The position numbers and the translations under genes are program-made. This document shows, one piece after another, positions 61,192-64,000 of a stretch of 64,000 nt of DNA. Under the pieces are notes generated by a model. It had not been told where the DNA came from. It searched no databases and worked only from the letters and a program-made list of their open reading frames with translations. The number at the start of each line of letters is the position of its first letter. Within the stretch, counting starts at the first letter, position 1. The DNA is from Mediterranea massiliensis (GTDB lineage Bacteria > Bacteroidota > Bacteroidia > Bacteroidales > Bacteroidaceae), in the NCBI GenBank assembly GCA_015060685.1, contig SUXZ01000009.1:1-64000 (forward strand), read 5' to 3'.

Positions 61192-62895
61192 TTAAGCAGA
61201 TTTCTTCTCTTTCATGTCGGTTGTAGCCTCAACCACATTCACTACATAGTCGCCAAGCTTTTCGCATTCGGCAATGATATCCATGTAGTAAACACCCATT
61301 TGATAGTCGTACTCTTTGTTATTGACATCGAGGATGTTCTGGTTCTTGAGCTGGTTGCGGTAGTTGTTGATTTCGTTTTCAAGGTTGAACGACTTGTTCA
61401 CATCCACATCGCGGCTTTCGTGTTCGGCATGGTTGATAACTACAATCATTTGTCGCAACGATTGATCTACCAATGCCATCATGTTGTGGATGCGTTCGTA
61501 TTGCTTTTCAACGAAATCTACGTTTGCTTGACGGCGACGATTGATGGTGCGCGCCAAGTTGTAGCAGCTATCGCCGATACTTTCAATTTCGGTTACTTCG
61601 CGAAGCATGGCACGGATTTCCAACTTACTTTCCGAACTGAGTCGGCCTTCGGATACTTGATTCAAGTAGTTGGCAATCTCAAGCTCCATGTTGTCGCTGA
61701 TGCTTTCGTACTTCTCGATGCGGCTGAAGAGCTTATTGAAGTCCTCTTCCTTCTCGGTATGAAGCAAATCTTTCACCATGCCATACATGCGATAGGTGCG
61801 CTCGGCATAGAGATGGATTTCTTTCTTTGCTTGAAGGATAGAGAGTTCGGCCGTAGAGAGCATACCACCGCTGATGAAGCGCAAGCGATACTCTTCGTCT
61901 TGTTCTTTCGATGGATAGATGGTACATACGGCACGCTCGATGAGCTTAACGAACCAAATCATAATCAGCACGTTGCAGATATTGAATGCGGTATGGAAAG
62001 CAGAAAGTTTAAAGGGGACTGCTACCGAGGTTTCGGTTACACCCATTACGTTTTCTACAAACCATGATACGGCTCCGGTGAAGACGGGGAAGAGGCAGAG
62101 CACCCATATTACACCAAACACGTTGAACACCAAGTGAGCCATGGCCGCACGTTTGGCTTGTGTATTGGCGGTTAATGCCGCTAAGTTCGCGGTAATGGTA
62201 GTACCAATATTTTCGCCAAGTACCAACGCAGCACCCAGTTCAAAGCTAATCCAACCATTGGCACACATAATCAAGGTGATAGCCATAGTTGCCGCTGATG
62301 CTTGCACAATCATGGTGAGCACCGTACCAATCAACACGAATATCAAGATTGAGACAAATCCCATATCGGCCCAGTTTTGAACAAACTGTAACATGTCGGG
62401 GTTTTGTTGCAAGTCGGGCGCATTGGCTTTCAAGTTTTGAAGGCCCATGAAAAGGAACGAGAAGCCAAAGATAAATTCACCTAACGATTTGCGATTGCTT
62501 TTTGAAGAGAATAACAAAGGTAAACCAAAGAAAAGCAAAGGTATTGCAAAAGCTGCAATATCAACTTTAAATCCCAATGCCGAGATAATCCAAGCGGTTA
62601 CGGTGGTACCAATGTTGGCACCCATAATTACACCAATGGATTGAGCCAACTCCAATAATCCTGCATTAACAAAGCTGACCACCATTACGGTAGTAGCCGA
62701 AGAGGATTGGATAAGTGCTGTAATCAGCATACCGGTAATAACACCCATTACACGATTGGTGGTCATAGCGGTTAAAATACGTCGAAGCCTGTCTCCGGCA
62801 AACTTTTGGAGGCCTTCACTCATTATCTTCATTCCGTATAGAAACAGAGCTAACGAGCCAAGCAATTTTAAAAAATCATAAAAAGAATAATCCAT
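61192..62895 (-). CDS. Na/Pi cotransporter family protein with PhoU-like tail
   Basis: 567 residues. The N-terminal two thirds have about eight membrane helices with two inverted Na/Pi-cotransporter repeats (ALIQSSSATTVMVVSFVNAG and GTVLTMIVQASAATMAITL; the QSSSAT/QASAAT motifs are the transport signatures). Residues about 345-560 are a helical PhoU-like cytosolic domain. Imports phosphate with sodium. The short C-terminal TTDMKEKKSA ends it. Divergent from the uridine kinase-like gene. Confidence 0.93.
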   Translation of the reverse strand: MDYSFYDFLKLLGSLALFLYGMKIMSEGLQKFAGDRLRRILTAMTTNRVMGVITGMLITALIQSSSATTVMVVSFVNAGLLELAQSIGVIMGANIGTTVTAWIISALGFKVDIAAFAIPLLFFGLPLLFSSKSNRKSLGEFIFGFSFLFMGLQNLKANAPDLQQNPDMLQFVQNWADMGFVSILIFVLIGTVLTMIVQASAATMAITLIMCANGWISFELGAALVLGENIGTTITANLAALTANTQAKRAAMAHLVFNVFGVIWVLCLFPVFTGAVSWFVENVMGVTETSVAVPFKLSAFHTAFNICNVLIMIWFVKLIERAVCTIYPSKEQDEEYRLRFISGGMLSTAELSILQAKKEIHLYAERTYRMYGMVKDLLHTEKEEDFNKLFSRIEKYESISDNMELEIANYLNQVSEGRLSSESKLEIRAMLREVTEIESIGDSCYNLARTINRRRQANVDFVEKQYERIHNMMALVDQSLRQMIVVINHAEHESRDVDVNKSFNLENEINNYRNQLKNQNILDVNNKEYDYQMGVYYMDIIAECEKLGDYVVNVVEATTDMKEKKSA

Positions 62896-62989
62896 CTTTC
62901 ACTTATTTGTTTATTTTATGTTTTATTTGAAAGAAATGCACTATCTTCACATTCGAAATAAAATAATACGAACTAAAGATTTTTAATAC

Positions 62990-64000
62990 ATGTTACAAAT
63001 TCGTTGCAAAAATAATAATATTTCCCAAACATTCCCTATCGGAAGCACACTTTTAGAGATTTATCAGGCATTAAATTTAAATTTGCCCCATCAGTTGGTC
63101 AGTGCAAGGGTAAACAACTGCTCGGAAGGGCTCACATACCGCGTCTATCACAACAAGGATGTGGAGTTTTTGGACATTACCCACCCATCGGCTCGCCGCA
63201 CCTATGCCCGAAGCCTATGTTTTGTGCTCTATAAAGCCATCACCGAACTATTCCCCAACGGCAAATTAAATGTGGAACACTCGGTATCCAACGGATATTA
63301 TTGCAGCCTCAACATCGGCCGTCCCATCGAGTTGACCGATGTGCAGAACCTGAAGAAACGGATGCAGGAGATTATAGCCGAAGACCTCCCCTTCCGCCGT
63401 AAAGAGTGCCTGACCACCGAAGCTGTTCCGCACTTCCACGGAGTGGGTTTGGTGGACAAGGCGAAGCTACTCGAAAGCACCGGCTCGCTTTACACCTACT
63501 ACTACATGTTGGGCGATACTTCCGACTACTACTACGGATGCCTGCTTCCCAGCACCGGCTATCTATACCTGTTCGACTTGGTGAAATACTACGACGGCCT
63601 GCTGTTGCGCCTTCCCGACAAGAACAATCCCGACCAACTGGGCGAAATCGTGAAGCAAGAGAAGATGTTCGAAGTATTTAAGGAACACCTGAATTGGAAC
63701 AACATCTTAGGATGTGCCAACGTGGGCGATGTAAACCAGATATGCCAAAGCGGAAACGCCGGCATGCTTATCAAGGTGGCCGAGGCGTTGCAAGAGAAGA
63801 AAATTGCACAGATAGCCGAAGAGATTTACCGCCGAGGTGCCGAAGAGGGCAAACCCGTCAAGCTGGTGCTCATCTCAGGCCCATCCTCATCGGGCAAAAC
63901 CACCTTCAGCAAGCGGTTGAGCATCCAACTGATGACCAACGGCATCCGTCCCTACCCCATTGCATTAGACAACTACTTCGTGAACCGCAAGGATACACCG
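62990..64000 (+). CDS. Uridine kinase-like nucleoside kinase, N-terminal part (cut by window end)
   Basis: 337 codons are seen without a stop. Residues 1-280 form a TGS-like/threonyl-tRNA synthetase-like N-terminal region (TFPIGSTLLEIYQAL, VEHSVSNGYYCSL, FHGVGLVDKAKLLESTGS); the kinase domain starts near 290 with Walker A SGPSSSGKTTFSKRL and DNYFVNR. The full family is about 550 residues, so roughly 40% is missing. Phosphorylates uridine or another nucleoside. The N-terminal domain may bind an effector. Confidence 0.9.
   Translation, partial: MLQIRCKNNNISQTFPIGSTLLEIYQALNLNLPHQLVSARVNNCSEGLTYRVYHNKDVEFLDITHPSARRTYARSLCFVLYKAITELFPNGKLNVEHSVSNGYYCSLNIGRPIELTDVQNLKKRMQEIIAEDLPFRRKECLTTEAVPHFHGVGLVDKAKLLESTGSLYTYYYMLGDTSDYYYGCLLPSTGYLYLFDLVKYYDGLLLRLPDKNNPDQLGEIVKQEKMFEVFKEHLNWNNILGCANVGDVNQICQSGNAGMLIKVAEALQEKKIAQIAEEIYRRGAEEGKPVKLVLISGPSSSGKTTFSKRLSIQLMTNGIRPYPIALDNYFVNRKDTP

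Overview
The window is chromosomal DNA from a gut-type member of the Bacteroidales (Bacteroides, Phocaeicola or a close relative; species not assignable by eye). Evidence: SusC/SusD outer-membrane pairs, a hybrid two-component system regulator, BACON-GH5 and GH31/GH2/GH95 glycosidases, lipoproteins with Bacteroidetes-style signals, and promoters of the Bacteroides type (-33 TTTG, about 19-20 bp, -7 TAnnTTTG).

Layout. 1-7.4 kb: a non-coding, repeat-bearing left flank, then a susC whose 5' end is missing (no signal peptide, homology begins inside the N-terminal domain), susD and a large surface lipoprotein, closed by a terminator. 7.4-14.1 kb: housekeeping genes (HAD phosphatase, coiled-coil lipoprotein, rsmI, tdk, AI-2E family transporter), tRNA-Lys, a radical SAM/SPASM protein and a two-domain carbohydrate esterase. 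14.3-19.4 kb: a Pif1-like helicase with an HRDC/HTH tail directly downstream of a GH31 glycosidase. 19.7-22.3 kb: a small membrane operon (CPBP protease, two DUF2975-type proteins, YozG-like XRE regulator, DUF3784 protein) whose promoter lies between two copies of one palindrome. 22.5-24 kb: DUF2795 protein, ATP:cob(I)alamin adenosyltransferase, methyltransferase-like protein.

24-38 kb: a degradation locus best explained as fucogalacto-xyloglucan use: GH95 alpha-L-fucosidase, GH2 beta-galactosidase, GH31 alpha-xylosidase, hybrid two-component regulator and BACON-GH5 endoglucanase, with no SusC/SusD in the locus itself. A shared sequence lies upstream of the GH31 and GH5 promoters and is a candidate regulator site. 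38-46 kb: umuDC, tRNA-Leu, mannose-1-phosphate guanylyltransferase, HIT protein, greA with a terminator-like hairpin in its leader, a thioredoxin-like lipoprotein without cysteines, and pnp. 46.6-48.2 kb: an AT-rich two-gene unit (unknown protein plus agmatine deiminase-like protein). 48.2-52.8 kb: buk-ptb, LD-carboxypeptidase, glutaminyl cyclase-like lipoprotein, SufE. 52.8-56.1 kb: an AT-rich secreted set with a serpin lipoprotein and a stand-alone domain resembling the N-terminal part of Bacteroides subtilases. 56.6-64 kb: ribF, HAD phosphatase, calcium P-type ATPase, rubredoxin (54 aa), Na/Pi cotransporter and a uridine kinase-like protein cut by the window end.

The most unusual pattern is non-coding: several unrelated intergenic sequences (14.2, 19.6, 38.0, 46.3, 56.2-56.5 and 61.1 kb) are built as short tandem arrays with the same 22-bp period, often with a dyad inside each unit and, at 56.3 kb, with paired substitutions that keep the dyad. 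All calls come from reading the sequence; no database search was run.
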